Counted from the stretch's first letter, positions 16,124 to 24,946 are shown. The stretch: 41,376 bases of DNA from Gemmatimonadales bacterium UBA2982 (GCA_002347035.1 DEAM01000018.1:1-41376); one strand, 5' to 3'. Translations and numbers: made by a program. Notes: a model not told the origin generated them from the sequence alone.

Positions 16124-17103
16124 TGTCCGTCATGACATATCGGGATGCTCTGAACGAGGCGTTGAAAGAGGAAATGGAAAGGGACCCGGATGTATTTCTG
16201 ATGGGTGAAGAGGTGGCTGAGTACGACGGTGCTTACAAGGTTAGTAAGGGGCTTCTTGATCAGTTTGGTGAGCAACGTGTCGTTGATTCCCCAATCAGCG
16301 AACTTGGTTTCGCAGGCCTAGGGGTTGGGGCGGCGATGGTGGGCCTAAGACCTGTGATTGAGTTTATGACGTTCAATTTCGCTTTCCTGGCGCTCGATCA
16401 GATCATCAATAACGCGTCCAAACTGCATTATATGTCTAACGGCCAATTTAGGGTGCCGATTGTCTTTCGCGGTCCAAGTGGAGCAGCCCTCCAGCTCGCA
16501 GCTCAGCACTCACAAGCTTGCGAGACTTATTATTCGCATGCCCCCGGATGCAAAGTCGTTACGCCAGGGACGCCTGCGGATGCAAAAGGGCTTTTGAAGG
16601 CAGCAATTAGGGACAATGATCCAGTCGCGTTCATGGAGGGCGAACTTCTCTACAATTTCAGTGATGAAGTTCCGGATGACGACGATTTCGTGATTCCGCT
16701 TGGCGTTGCTGATCTTAAGCGAGAAGGCTCCGATATTTCAATCGTCACCCATGGAAAGATGATTCATGTTGCGCTTCAGGCTGCATCCAAGCTCGAAAAG
16801 GAAGGTGTTGAGGCTGATGTCCTCGATTTGCGGACAATTAGACCCCTCGATATGGATGCGATTTTGGAAACTGTCGCGAAAACAAACAGAGTCGTCTACG
16901 TAGAGGAGGGTTGGCCGTACGCCGGCACTGGATCACAGATCGTCACGATGATTCAGGAAGAGGCCTTTGACCATTTGGACGCGCCGGTACTTAGAGTCAC
17001 GCAGGCTGACGTGCCGATGCCTTATGCGAAAGGGTTAGAGGGCGCTGCCAAGCCTTCTGCAGAGAGTGTTCTCAAAGCTTGTAGGCAGGTTCTTTACAGG
17101 TGA
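16123..17103 (+). CDS. pdhB: Pyruvate dehydrogenase E1 component, beta subunit
   Basis: A 326-aa transketolase-type E1beta. It opens with MSVMTYRDALNEALKEEMERD and carries the conserved MGEEVAEYDGAYKVSKGL segment, DSPISELGFAGLGVGAAMVGLRP and the C-terminal transketolase domain (VVYVEEGWPYAGTGSQI). It forms the alpha2beta2 E1 with PdhA. The ATG at 16123 shares its first base with the pdhA stop TAA, and AAGGAG lies at 16109-16114, so the pair is coupled and made in equal amounts. Seven upstream codons are also open but lie before this ribosome-binding site. Confidence 0.96.
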   Translation: MSVMTYRDALNEALKEEMERDPDVFLMGEEVAEYDGAYKVSKGLLDQFGEQRVVDSPISELGFAGLGVGAAMVGLRPVIEFMTFNFAFLALDQIINNASKLHYMSNGQFRVPIVFRGPSGAALQLAAQHSQACETYYSHAPGCKVVTPGTPADAKGLLKAAIRDNDPVAFMEGELLYNFSDEVPDDDDFVIPLGVADLKREGSDISIVTHGKMIHVALQAASKLEKEGVEADVLDLRTIRPLDMDAILETVAKTNRVVYVEEGWPYAGTGSQIVTMIQEEAFDHLDAPVLRVTQADVPMPYAKGLEGAAKPSAESVLKACRQVLYR

Positions 17104-17147
17104 TCTATATGTTCGTGGACCCCCAAGCCGCCCAGGCGGAGTAACGA

Positions 17148-18410
17148 ATGGCCACCAAGATCCACATGGAGGCGCTTTCTCCCACCATGGAGGAGGGTCA
17201 GCTTGTCCAGTGGTTGAAGTCAGAAGGTGATGAGATCTCAACTGGTGACATCGTGGCTGAGATTGAGACCGACAAGGCTACGATGGAGCTTGTTGCTCGT
17301 GGGGATGGCATCCTACGGAAGATTTTTCTCAGCGCTGGGGGAACCGCGGAGGTAGGAGCGGTCATTGCAGTTATAGCTGGCGGGGATGAGGATATTTCAG
17401 GGATTCAGGGCACAACAGGAGGTACTGTTTCTCCCGCCCCGCCACCTGATACTCAAGCGCAGACGCCTCCAGTACCGCCTGCGGAGGTGCCCCCCCCTCC
17501 TGCACACGAGAATTTAGCGGTTGTAGATGGCAAGATTCCCCCAATGCCTGGACGTGTGAAGGCGTCACCGCTTGCACGGCGCCTTGCTGAAGAAATGGGT
17601 GTGGACCTGGCAAATGTGCAGGGCTCAGGTCCTGGTGGGCGGGTGGTCAAGAGGGATATTGAAGCAGCAATAGCTAGCAATGATAGTGCGGAAGAGGCCG
17701 CTTCGTGGACACTTGAGGAGTCAGAGTACGAAGATGTGCCAACGTCACAAATGCGCAAAACCATTGCTAAGCGCTTAGTCACGTCCATCGGGCCAGTCCC
17801 CACATTCTATCTCACTGTCGATGTTGACATGGAGAGGGTTATTCAAGCAAAGAGCAGTATAAATACCATGCTGGAGCCCAAGGGAATGAAGATATCAATC
17901 AATGATGTCGTCCTTAAGGCGGTGGCAGCAGCTCTCCGGCGTCATCCAAACTGTAATGCACAGTGGCATGAGGGATTTGTTAGGCGTTTCAATGCGGTAC
18001 ATCTCGGCGTCGCAGTAGCGGTAGATGACGGACTGATTACCCCTGTTATCAAGAATGCGCATTCAAAGGGTATAGCTCGTATTGGATCTGAGGTGCGTGA
18101 GCTGGCTGGCCGTGCGCGCGAGAAGAGATTGCAGCCAGATGAATACACTGGTGCGACCTTCTCAGTATCCAATCTTGGGATGTTCGGGATCCAAGAGTTC
18201 ACTGCTATCATCAATCCCCCTGAAGCGGCTATCTTGGCCGTGGGTGGAATTGAAGATGCTCCCGTTGTGATGAGCGGTGAGATTGTAATGCGACCACGCA
18301 TGCGCATAACGATGAGTTGCGATCACCGAGTGATCGACGGTGCTCAGGGAGCTCGCTTCTTGCAGACACTTAAATCGATGCTTGAAGAACCGACCACAAT
18401 TTTGGTCTAA
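17148..18410 (+). CDS. pdhC: Dihydrolipoyl acetyltransferase, PDH E2 component
   Basis: A 420-aa E2 with one N-terminal lipoyl domain (lipoylated K43 in EIETDKATM). A Pro/Ala-rich linker spans about 85-130, and a peripheral-subunit-binding domain (about 137-175) contains KASPLARRLAEEMGVDL and GSGPGGRVVKRDI. The catalytic core ends in DHRVIDG with H393 and D397. It accepts acetyl from E1 and passes it to CoA, forming the core of the complex. It lies 44 bases after pdhB. The E3 gene lpdA is encoded separately, 3.8 kb downstream. Confidence 0.95.
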   Translation: MATKIHMEALSPTMEEGQLVQWLKSEGDEISTGDIVAEIETDKATMELVARGDGILRKIFLSAGGTAEVGAVIAVIAGGDEDISGIQGTTGGTVSPAPPPDTQAQTPPVPPAEVPPPPAHENLAVVDGKIPPMPGRVKASPLARRLAEEMGVDLANVQGSGPGGRVVKRDIEAAIASNDSAEEAASWTLEESEYEDVPTSQMRKTIAKRLVTSIGPVPTFYLTVDVDMERVIQAKSSINTMLEPKGMKISINDVVLKAVAAALRRHPNCNAQWHEGFVRRFNAVHLGVAVAVDDGLITPVIKNAHSKGIARIGSEVRELAGRAREKRLQPDEYTGATFSVSNLGMFGIQEFTAIINPPEAAILAVGGIEDAPVVMSGEIVMRPRMRITMSCDHRVIDGAQGARFLQTLKSMLEEPTTILV

Positions 18411-18492
18411 TGGGCCTTACAATAGGGTGTGGGGCCCAAAGCCCCTCGGCAGTTTTGCCCGATAACAGTCATAATCCACGCAGCTAGTCTTT

Positions 18493-18515
18493 GGGTGACC
18501 TACTAGGTCCCTTTT
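18493..18515 (+). terminator. Possible terminator after the lipA-pdhABC operon
   Basis: GGGTGACC (18493-18500) can pair, with a bulge, with GGTCCC (18506-18511), followed by TTTT at 18512-18515. A second small hairpin GGGGC/GCCCC lies upstream (18431-18445) but lacks a T tract. Both are weak; the position between pdhC and an unrelated secreted-protein gene is suitable. Confidence 0.35.
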
Positions 18516-18633
18516 ATCTCATCGCCACAGCCTGGTTCTGCGGAGTCGAGCTGCGCATATTCAAGGGACACTTCCGTCAAAAGGGATGGATCGTCATAGG
18601 TTCTGGAAGGAACATTGATCCGGGGGGCCACTT

Positions 18634-19659
18634 ATGCTGCTCAAGCAATTTACAAGCACCGTCCCTTTAGCGGCCGTCTTACTTGCGGTTACTGCTGCTC
18701 CGGCTATGCCTCAGTGGGAGCCTTCTCGGACGGCCTGGGGTGATCCGGACCTTCAGGGTAACTGGAGCAATGCTACACTCACACCCCTAACGCGCTCGCG
18801 AGATACAGGCTTGGTTCTCACAACCGAAGAAGTAGCGGAGATTGAGTCCGGGCAGGCTGAGTTTGTCCGTGAAGCAGCTGCACCGAGTGATCCGAACCGG
18901 CCACTTCCTCCGGGCGGCTCAAATCCTGTGTGTATTGATGCTGCGACGACTTGCTACAACGACGTTTACAGAGATCCTGGGGAACGTGTTGCAGTTGTTA
19001 ACGGGGAGCCAAGGAGTTCTCTGATCACCATTCCCGAGGATGGGCGGGTTCCGGCGTTTACTCCTGCAGCCCGTGATTGGCTTACGGAGGCAACGCAGTC
19101 CAGTCGTCATTTTGGTGCTTATGACAACCCTGAAAACAGGCCTTTGGCCGAGCGCTGTATCGTGTCCTTTGGATCGAGTGCAGGACCACCGATGCTTCCG
19201 AATTACTGGTACAACAACAACTATACGATTGTGCAGAATAGAGATCATGTGGTGATACTGGCTGAAATGGTCCACGATGTCCGGATCATTCGGCTCGGTG
19301 AGCAGAGCCCACTGCCAGACCACCTGAAGCCGTACTTCGGCGACTCATGGGGCTACTGGGAAGGAAATACACTTGTAGTCGAGACCACAAACATTCATCC
19401 GGATCACAGCTTCCGGGGGGTTCCTCAGTCTATAGAAGGAAGGATTATCGAGCGTTTTACCCCCGTTTCAGAGGATGAAATCCTTTACGAATTCACAATT
19501 GACGATCCAGTCAACTACACTGCAATCTGGGGTGGGCAGCTACCCTTCAACCGATTTGATGACCAGGTACTTGAATATTCTTGCCATGAAGGGAACTACG
19601 CTCTCGAAGGAGTGTTGCGCGGTGCTCGCTTCCAGGAGATGGAGGGTGGTGGGAACTAA
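18634..19659 (+). CDS. Secreted protein of unknown function
   Basis: A 341-aa protein with a clear signal peptide (residues 1 to about 26, hydrophobic core PLAAVLLAVTAAPA). The mature part has conserved-looking segments: GDPDLQGNWSNATLTPL, ERCIVSFG, MLPNYWYNNNYTIVQ, VHDVRIIRL, GDSWGYWEGNTLVVETTNI and CHEGNYALEGVLRGAR. From memory, similar proteins are common and multi-copy in Acidobacteria, Gemmatimonadota and related groups, without an assigned role. Four cysteines in the mature part could form disulfides. No catalytic motif is recognised. It follows the PDH operon after 223 bases and is probably its own unit, ending in a hairpin-rich stretch shared with the convergent GNAT gene. Confidence 0.85.
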   Translation: MLLKQFTSTVPLAAVLLAVTAAPAMPQWEPSRTAWGDPDLQGNWSNATLTPLTRSRDTGLVLTTEEVAEIESGQAEFVREAAAPSDPNRPLPPGGSNPVCIDAATTCYNDVYRDPGERVAVVNGEPRSSLITIPEDGRVPAFTPAARDWLTEATQSSRHFGAYDNPENRPLAERCIVSFGSSAGPPMLPNYWYNNNYTIVQNRDHVVILAEMVHDVRIIRLGEQSPLPDHLKPYFGDSWGYWEGNTLVVETTNIHPDHSFRGVPQSIEGRIIERFTPVSEDEILYEFTIDDPVNYTAIWGGQLPFNRFDDQVLEYSCHEGNYALEGVLRGARFQEMEGGGN

Positions 19660-19684
19660 TATTATGCGTTTAGGGAATCCGGTG

Positions 19685-19765
19685 GCGGCCTCTGACGAAC
19701 AAGGCAGGGGCCGCTTTGTGCTTTATATAAAGACCATTCCAGTAATACTAGAATATACATTCTAG
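19685..19765. terminator. Hairpins between convergent genes (probable bidirectional terminator region)
   Basis: GCGGCC (19685-19690) and GGCCGC (19709-19714) form a GC-rich stem followed by a T-rich stretch. Closer to the convergent gene, CTAGAAT (19748-19754) and ATTCTAG (19759-19765) form a perfect 7-base inverted repeat with a 4-base loop, one base before the GNAT stop. Together they lie between the ends of two converging genes, where a two-way terminator is expected. Confidence 0.5.
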
Positions 19766-19766
19766 G

Positions 19767-20900
19767 TCAGTCGTTGAGTCCCTTTTCATAGATTCGCCAA
19801 CGCTTGTAGGGCTGGAGTCCCATGGCTTCTAATGGGGCTACAATCGAATTATTGTCTTCTAATATCCAAGAAGCCTCAGCGCCTTCTGCTTGTATTTCTA
19901 AGGCCCTCCTTGCCGCTTCATATGCAAAGAGGGGAAAAAGGCCCCGGTGGCGATGTTTGGTCTTAAGGCCTAAGAGCACGACGCGACCACTGAGGATGTC
20001 TTGAGTTTTGAAGAGAAGTTTTACGGCGTTCCAGGGCCAGAGTCGACCTGAAGGGATCGCAGAGAGTAGTCGGTTCACGTCTCGCACGATCAACATAAAC
20101 CCGATGATTTCGTCATCGATTTCGGCTACGAACGAAAAGTCCACTGCCAGTACAGACTTCATATCGTTTGCGATGTGCCAGAATTCATCCCAGGAAGGGG
20201 GTACAAAACCCCAATTCCCATGCCAGGCTTCCTTGTAGAGCGTGTGAATTTGTCTGGCCTCCCTCCTCAGGGTGCTGGCATCGAGGCGGCGGAAGGTAAT
20301 TCCCAGCCTGCGTCGGGTGCGTTCGGCTAGGTGACGGACCCTATCCGACACCGCAAGCTCATCGCCTGCAGGGATGTAGTAACCCAGGAGGTCTTGGATC
20401 TTGGCGTACCCTGCACCCTTGATCAAATCGGCGTAGTATGGCGGATTCCAGGGCGTCATGATCACGGGGGGTGCCCCGAATCCGGCAACCAGCAAGCCAC
20501 ATTCATGATTCATAGATGGGCTGACTGGACCCCGGGATACGTTCAGGCCACGTTCCTTTAGCCAGTGTTCAGCCGTGGCAAAAAGCTCGGCGGCGGCTTC
20601 CGGGTCTTCCAAGCACTCGAAGAAGCCGAAAAAGCCAACCCGGTCTTTGTGGTGGGAATTGTGCCGACGGTTCTCTATAGCAGCAATGCGGCCAACGATC
20701 TGTTTTCCCCGTCGGGCAACGTAAAGAGAGCGCTCGGCATCCTGATAGAACGGATTTCTCTGCTCTGAGAGGCTATCCCGTACCATTACTCGAAGAGGTG
20801 GGACCCAGGGCGTATTCAGGCCACCCTGGACGAGCCAGGCAGTGTTTATAAAACGGGATAGACCTGAATGGCCCTCCACTTGTTCTATTTGGAGAGACAA
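19767..20900 (-). CDS. GNAT-like acyltransferase domain protein (YghO-like)
   Basis: A 377-aa protein resembling the YghO-type family of large GNAT-fold proteins. Recognisable are the N-terminal PWVPPLR segment with SLYVARRGKQIVGRIAAIEN, then GFFGFFECLEDPEAAAELF typical of GNAT beta strands. A GPVSPSMNHECGLLV segment and a C-terminal IGFMLIVRDVN to GLKTKHRHRGLFPLFAYEA region follow. The substrate is unknown; the family is often called hypothetical. It starts at TTG 20900, 3 bases after the stop of the upstream glycosyltransferase gene, so the two are one operon. Linkage suggests a role in modifying the product of that glycosyltransferase, but this is inference. Confidence 0.82.
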   Translation of the reverse strand: MSLQIEQVEGHSGLSRFINTAWLVQGGLNTPWVPPLRVMVRDSLSEQRNPFYQDAERSLYVARRGKQIVGRIAAIENRRHNSHHKDRVGFFGFFECLEDPEAAAELFATAEHWLKERGLNVSRGPVSPSMNHECGLLVAGFGAPPVIMTPWNPPYYADLIKGAGYAKIQDLLGYYIPAGDELAVSDRVRHLAERTRRRLGITFRRLDASTLRREARQIHTLYKEAWHGNWGFVPPSWDEFWHIANDMKSVLAVDFSFVAEIDDEIIGFMLIVRDVNRLLSAIPSGRLWPWNAVKLLFKTQDILSGRVVLLGLKTKHRHRGLFPLFAYEAARRALEIQAEGAEASWILEDNNSIVAPLEAMGLQPYKRWRIYEKGLND

Positions 20901-20903
20901 TCC

Positions 20904-22007
20904 CTAGCCCTCGCCTTGCCGGGCAGCTCTTTCAATCACCTCCACAATCCTGGGCGGCGCCTTTTCAACCCATCTGCGGAAGGTCTCTACAGCCTGTTCC
21001 GACGGTCTTGGTAGGTTGTCCCAAAATGAGTCTAGGTCAGCGTAGGTACCTGCCTGCGCTGCTCCAACTCTTTCCGCATCCCAAGCATTGAGAATCTGTT
21101 CGTGTTGTCCTTCAGTAGGCACTGCCAGGATAGGTTTACCGAAGTGAAATGCTTCGCATATTGACTCGAAGCCGGCAGAGCCTATATAGGCTCTGCAGCC
21201 TGCTAGGTGCCTTATAAAGTTTTGATCATTTAGAGCGTGAACATGGAAGCTTGCGTCCGTGTTTGGGTCGAAGGCGGCCGACCCGCCGTCAACGTAAAAA
21301 TGGACTGTCACTTCCGGGTGACGGCTTTGCCACTCTGCCAGGCGGTACCCGTATCCAGGGTTCAGCGCATACGCCAGGAGGTACCCATTATCACTGGGTT
21401 GCATGTCACGAAGACCAGGACGGAGCAACGGTGGCATAACCACCAAGCCGTCACGATCGTAGTTAGCAAGAGCGTCGAAGGAGAGTGCGACTTTGGCCAT
21501 AGAGCGTCCAGCTGTTCCCTTCGTGTATCCCATGACAAACGTCCCGAAGTTAGGTCCTGTTTGGTGATGAGTCAGTTCGGGATGTAGGAATAGATAGTTG
21601 TGTGCTACTGCTACCGCGGGGACTCGGGACCTAAGGATAATTCGGGATAAACCGCAAATAAGGTCCATGAAGTTGACGACAACATCCACACTCCGGGTAG
21701 CGTTGTGGATCTGAAAACCACTACTGATGAATTGGGGCATCCGTCGGGTAGCGTCTCCAAGGGTCTTAAGTACCGAAACTCCTTGGCGCATTCGCCCAGG
21801 AACCTGCGTGGGGGCTGGAAATGTCTCAACTGGGGCTTTGATTCCTTTCACGAAGTAATCCGGCACCGACCTGAATGGACTTTGGCCAACTAGGACAGAA
21901 TCGACCTCATGTCCCGCGTCGCGTAAGAGTGGGGCGAGAGCTAAGGCCTGAGTCATATGGCCTCGGCCTTCCCCTTGAACTACGAATGCAACTCGTAGAC
22001 GGCTCAT
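20904..22007 (-). CDS. Glycosyltransferase family protein (MJ1255/MurG-like GT-B fold)
   Basis: A 367-aa GT-B-type protein. The N-terminus VAFVVQGEGRGHMTQALAL is the typical glycine/histidine-rich acceptor loop of this family. The C-terminal donor-binding half contains GSAGFESICEAFHFGKPILAVPTEGQHEQILNA, matching the MurG/UGT-like nucleotide-sugar site. It probably transfers a sugar from a nucleotide donor in the cytoplasm; acceptor and sugar are unknown. The ATG at 22007 opens a two-gene minus-strand operon with the GNAT-like gene. The pair separates the PDH E1/E2 genes from the E3 gene. Confidence 0.85.
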   Translation of the reverse strand: MSRLRVAFVVQGEGRGHMTQALALAPLLRDAGHEVDSVLVGQSPFRSVPDYFVKGIKAPVETFPAPTQVPGRMRQGVSVLKTLGDATRRMPQFISSGFQIHNATRSVDVVVNFMDLICGLSRIILRSRVPAVAVAHNYLFLHPELTHHQTGPNFGTFVMGYTKGTAGRSMAKVALSFDALANYDRDGLVVMPPLLRPGLRDMQPSDNGYLLAYALNPGYGYRLAEWQSRHPEVTVHFYVDGGSAAFDPNTDASFHVHALNDQNFIRHLAGCRAYIGSAGFESICEAFHFGKPILAVPTEGQHEQILNAWDAERVGAAQAGTYADLDSFWDNLPRPSEQAVETFRRWVEKAPPRIVEVIERAARQGEG

Positions 22008-22132
22008 GAGACCTGAAACTGCAGACGCACGTTTGGACAGGCTCGCGGGGTATCGATATCTGACTGGTCAACCTTTCTTACCATTTGTAGCTATTCTACC
22101 TTCGTATTCTCAAAGTTCTCCATGTCTATCGG

Positions 22133-22151
22133 GAGCCGTCCGGGCTCTTTT
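22133..22151 (+). terminator. Terminator-like hairpin in the lpdA leader
   Basis: GAGCC (22133-22137) and GGCTC (22143-22147) form a perfect 5-base-pair GC-rich stem around GTCCG, followed directly by TTTT (22148-22151). It ends 18 bases before the lpdA start, in the gap between divergent genes. No upstream plus-strand gene needs terminating there, so it may act as an attenuator. Confidence 0.45.
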
Positions 22152-22169
22152 CATAAAGTGAGGTGAGGG

Positions 22170-23582
22170 TTGGGGGGAAAGAGCGACAAACGCTTTGACC
22201 TGATCATCGTTGGTAGTGGCCCCGGTGGCTACGTAGCCGCAATTCGGGCAGCGCAACTCGGCCTGAGCGTGGCGTGCGTGGAGGCTGAGGCTTTGGGGGG
22301 CGTGTGCCTGAACGTCGGCTGCATACCTACCAAGGCACTTCTTACGAGCGCGTTGATTGTCAACGAGGTACAGGACGGCGAGAAGCACGGGATTATATCG
22401 AAGGATATCACTTTCGACCTTGGGCCGGCGCAGGTGCGTAGTCGAGAGGTTGCTGATCAGATGCGTAAGGGAGTTGGCCATCTTTTCAAGAAGAACAAAG
22501 TGACCCACGTAGAGGGTTTTGGTCGGCTTAAAGGTGAGGGCAAGGTCGAAGTCGAAGAAGCCAAAGGCAACAAGAGGACCATAGAGGCTAGCCACATTAT
22601 TGTGGCTACAGGTTCGCGACCCCGAGATCTACCAGGGCTCGAGATCGACGAAGATCGTGTCTGGTCCTCGACAGGAGCGCTTATGCAGGCTACGGCTCCG
22701 CAGACGCTTCTCATTGTTGGCGCGGGTGCGATTGGGATGGAGTTCGCGGATGTGTACGCGTCGTTCGGGACCGAAGTAACCATAATCGAGGCGTTAGATC
22801 GGATTTTGCCGCTCGAAGATGCTGAAGTCTCTCAACTCATGGAGAGGATTTACTCGAAACGTGGTATGGAAATCCGTACCGGAGCGCGTTTTCAGAATGC
22901 TACGGTGGGGTCGAATAGCGTAGAAGTGGCCTTTACCGATAAGAAGGGTGAATTGCACACGCGAGTGGTAGACTACGTGCTCTCCGCTGTCGGTCGGGTA
23001 CCAAATGCAGAAGACATAGGCCTTGAGGCTGCGGGTGTGGAGGTCGACAGCCATGGCTTCATATCGGTGGATGAGGTTATGAGGACGAGCGTCCCGGGCA
23101 TCTGGGCCATTGGGGATGTGGCGGGAAACCAACTCTTAGCACATAAAGCAACTCACGAGGGCATTGTTTGTGTCGAGCACATCGCCGGGCAAGGCCATGG
23201 AGCGGTCGATTATAGCAATGTTCCAAACTGTACCTACTGCCATCCAGAAGTCGCCTCTGTCGGACTTACAGAGGAAGAAGCCAGGGACCAGGGTCACGAC
23301 GTGGAAATAGGTAAATTTCCCTGGATTGGCGTGGGACGAGCTGTAGCCGCCGGTCACACGGAAGGGTTCATAAAGGTGATTCGAGACAAGAAGTACTCTG
23401 AGGTTCTTGGGGCCCATATAGTTGGTCCGCATGCTACCGAACTGATTGCCGAATTCGTGATCGGGAGACACTTGGAGTCAACCGTCGAAGAGCTTGAGAA
23501 AGCGATGCACCCCCACCCTACGCTATCAGAAGGTGTATCTGAAGCTGCTCTCGCGGCGTTGGGGAGGCCGATTCACATCTAA
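22170..23582 (+). CDS. lpdA: Dihydrolipoyl dehydrogenase (E3)
   Basis: A 470-aa FAD disulfide oxidoreductase of normal length. The FAD motif GSGPGGYVAA is at 15-24, and the redox-active disulfide is C46/C51 in GGVCLNVGCIPTK. A second nucleotide motif, GAGAIGMEFADVYASFG, binds NAD. The C-terminal HPHPTLSE carries the active-site base H449 with E454. It reoxidises lipoyl groups of PDH and other 2-oxo-acid complexes, which explains its own promoter region away from pdhABC. The start is a TTG at 22170 with GAGGTGAGGG upstream; the in-frame GTG at 22158 meets a stop after two codons. Confidence 0.95.
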   Translation: MGGKSDKRFDLIIVGSGPGGYVAAIRAAQLGLSVACVEAEALGGVCLNVGCIPTKALLTSALIVNEVQDGEKHGIISKDITFDLGPAQVRSREVADQMRKGVGHLFKKNKVTHVEGFGRLKGEGKVEVEEAKGNKRTIEASHIIVATGSRPRDLPGLEIDEDRVWSSTGALMQATAPQTLLIVGAGAIGMEFADVYASFGTEVTIIEALDRILPLEDAEVSQLMERIYSKRGMEIRTGARFQNATVGSNSVEVAFTDKKGELHTRVVDYVLSAVGRVPNAEDIGLEAAGVEVDSHGFISVDEVMRTSVPGIWAIGDVAGNQLLAHKATHEGIVCVEHIAGQGHGAVDYSNVPNCTYCHPEVASVGLTEEEARDQGHDVEIGKFPWIGVGRAVAAGHTEGFIKVIRDKKYSEVLGAHIVGPHATELIAEFVIGRHLESTVEELEKAMHPHPTLSEGVSEAALAALGRPIHI

Positions 23583-23632
23583 ACGGTTGTAGGCGGAAGT
23601 ATCGATCCTACAATGCCTCGTGTAGTGCGATC

Positions 23633-24946
23633 CTAGGTCGATTGGTTACCGGAGGTTGCTAGCTCAGGTTGGATTCCGCGAATGCTTAAAACCCGCAGGA
23701 GGGCCTCACCAATTTTGTTGTTGGGTGTGGAAGCGCCTGCGGTGATCCCTAACTCAAACGGTCCCTCAGGTAACCAGTCACCCTCGAGAACCTCTTGGGT
23801 ATCTGGATCCAATTCTGGTTTGTGTCTGATAAAACCAGTATCCAGGTCTATACAGTTTGCGTCTGCGACGTGATACGTGCGGGTGTGTTGCCTGCACAGA
23901 TGAGCTAGGTGATTGGTGTTTGAAGAGTTATAGCCCCCGATCACTAACATCACATCGGGGGCCCTTTCCATCATCGCTTCAATCGCATCTTGCCGCTCTT
24001 GGGTCGCGGAGCAGATCGTGCCGAAAGATCGATAATGGTTGGAAGCCTCCGGGCTGCCGAAGCGTTCTACCATCGCTTCATGGAGTTTGATGCCAATGGC
24101 CATCGACTCGTTAGCAAGCATTGTGGTCTGGTTCGCGACACCTGTGAATTCCAAATCAATGGCGGGGTCGAATCCCGGAGAGGATTTGGACTCAAAGTGG
24201 GTAATGAACTCTTGACGGGTCATGCAGCCTGACCTTTTGGCAATGTAGTCGCAGACCAAAAGCCCCTCTTCCATGTCTCTAACGATGATGTATTTACCAT
24301 TTGGATACTTGTTTACCTGAGACGCCGTGGCTCTCGATTCCTCGTGTGTATACTTCCCGTGAATTACGGCCGTGAATCCATCTCGTGCGTAGCTTTCTAC
24401 ACGTTTCCAGACATGCAGCACAGAGCCACATGTGGTGTCGACAAGGATGCACCCTATTTCTTTGAGGGCTTCAAAGTCATGGATAGTCACCCCAAATGCT
24501 GGCAGGATAACAACATCTTGTTCTGTTAGTTGGGAGAACTCAAAGGTCCCTGTAGTGTCCGGATAAATAAACAAGATCCCCATATCGATCATTCGCTGGT
24601 TTACATGGGGATTGTGGATAATCTCTCCGACAAGGTGGATTTGCTTGTCCGGAAACTTGTGTACAGTCTCGTAAGCATAGTCGACTGCCCGATCAACTCC
24701 GTAACAAAAGCCGAATTCTTCGGCGAGTCGGACAGTGACATCACCGAAGTCGTCTGTGTAGCCACGTGCACGGATATGCTCGACTAACGCCGACTGGTAC
24801 TCGGCGTCGATGAGAGGCCTAAGCTCTTTTTTGAGCCCGAATCCCTTGCGGAAGTATGTTTGCTCGATTGTCACAGCGTTAGAAGCAGTGGGTTGCTCGA
24901 CCGGAAAGTTATCTGGCTGGTATAGAGGCAGGAACCCCAGTCGCAC
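23633..24946 (-). CDS. ispH: 4-hydroxy-3-methylbut-2-enyl diphosphate reductase, long (plant/cyanobacterial-type) form
   Basis: IspH makes IPP and DMAPP in the last step of the MEP pathway using a 4Fe-4S cluster. Cluster cysteines are C81 (FGFCYGVDRAV), C173 (VDTTCGS) and C312 (TICSATQERQDA). HGKYTHEE, GVANQTTML and GGYNSSNTNHL are also present. At 437 aa it is far longer than the usual roughly 310-aa bacterial enzyme. Its RKGFGLKKE N-terminal segment, EYQSALVEHIR and inserts match the cyanobacterial/plant form. Around C173 the sequence is CGSVLHVWKR, where that form usually has CPWVSKVW. The start is GTG 24946 (24874 is an alternative). It is transcribed divergently from fxsA with only 20 bases between. 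Confidence 0.94.
   Translation of the reverse strand: MRLGFLPLYQPDNFPVEQPTASNAVTIEQTYFRKGFGLKKELRPLIDAEYQSALVEHIRARGYTDDFGDVTVRLAEEFGFCYGVDRAVDYAYETVHKFPDKQIHLVGEIIHNPHVNQRMIDMGILFIYPDTTGTFEFSQLTEQDVVILPAFGVTIHDFEALKEIGCILVDTTCGSVLHVWKRVESYARDGFTAVIHGKYTHEESRATASQVNKYPNGKYIIVRDMEEGLLVCDYIAKRSGCMTRQEFITHFESKSSPGFDPAIDLEFTGVANQTTMLANESMAIGIKLHEAMVERFGSPEASNHYRSFGTICSATQERQDAIEAMMERAPDVMLVIGGYNSSNTNHLAHLCRQHTRTYHVADANCIDLDTGFIRHKPELDPDTQEVLEGDWLPEGPFELGITAGASTPNNKIGEALLRVLSIRGIQPELATSGNQST

Noticed and set aside
22110..22595. 161-aa antisense open frame over the start of lpdA
   Set aside because: It overlaps the conserved FAD and disulfide region of lpdA, has no motif, and would run into the leader hairpin.
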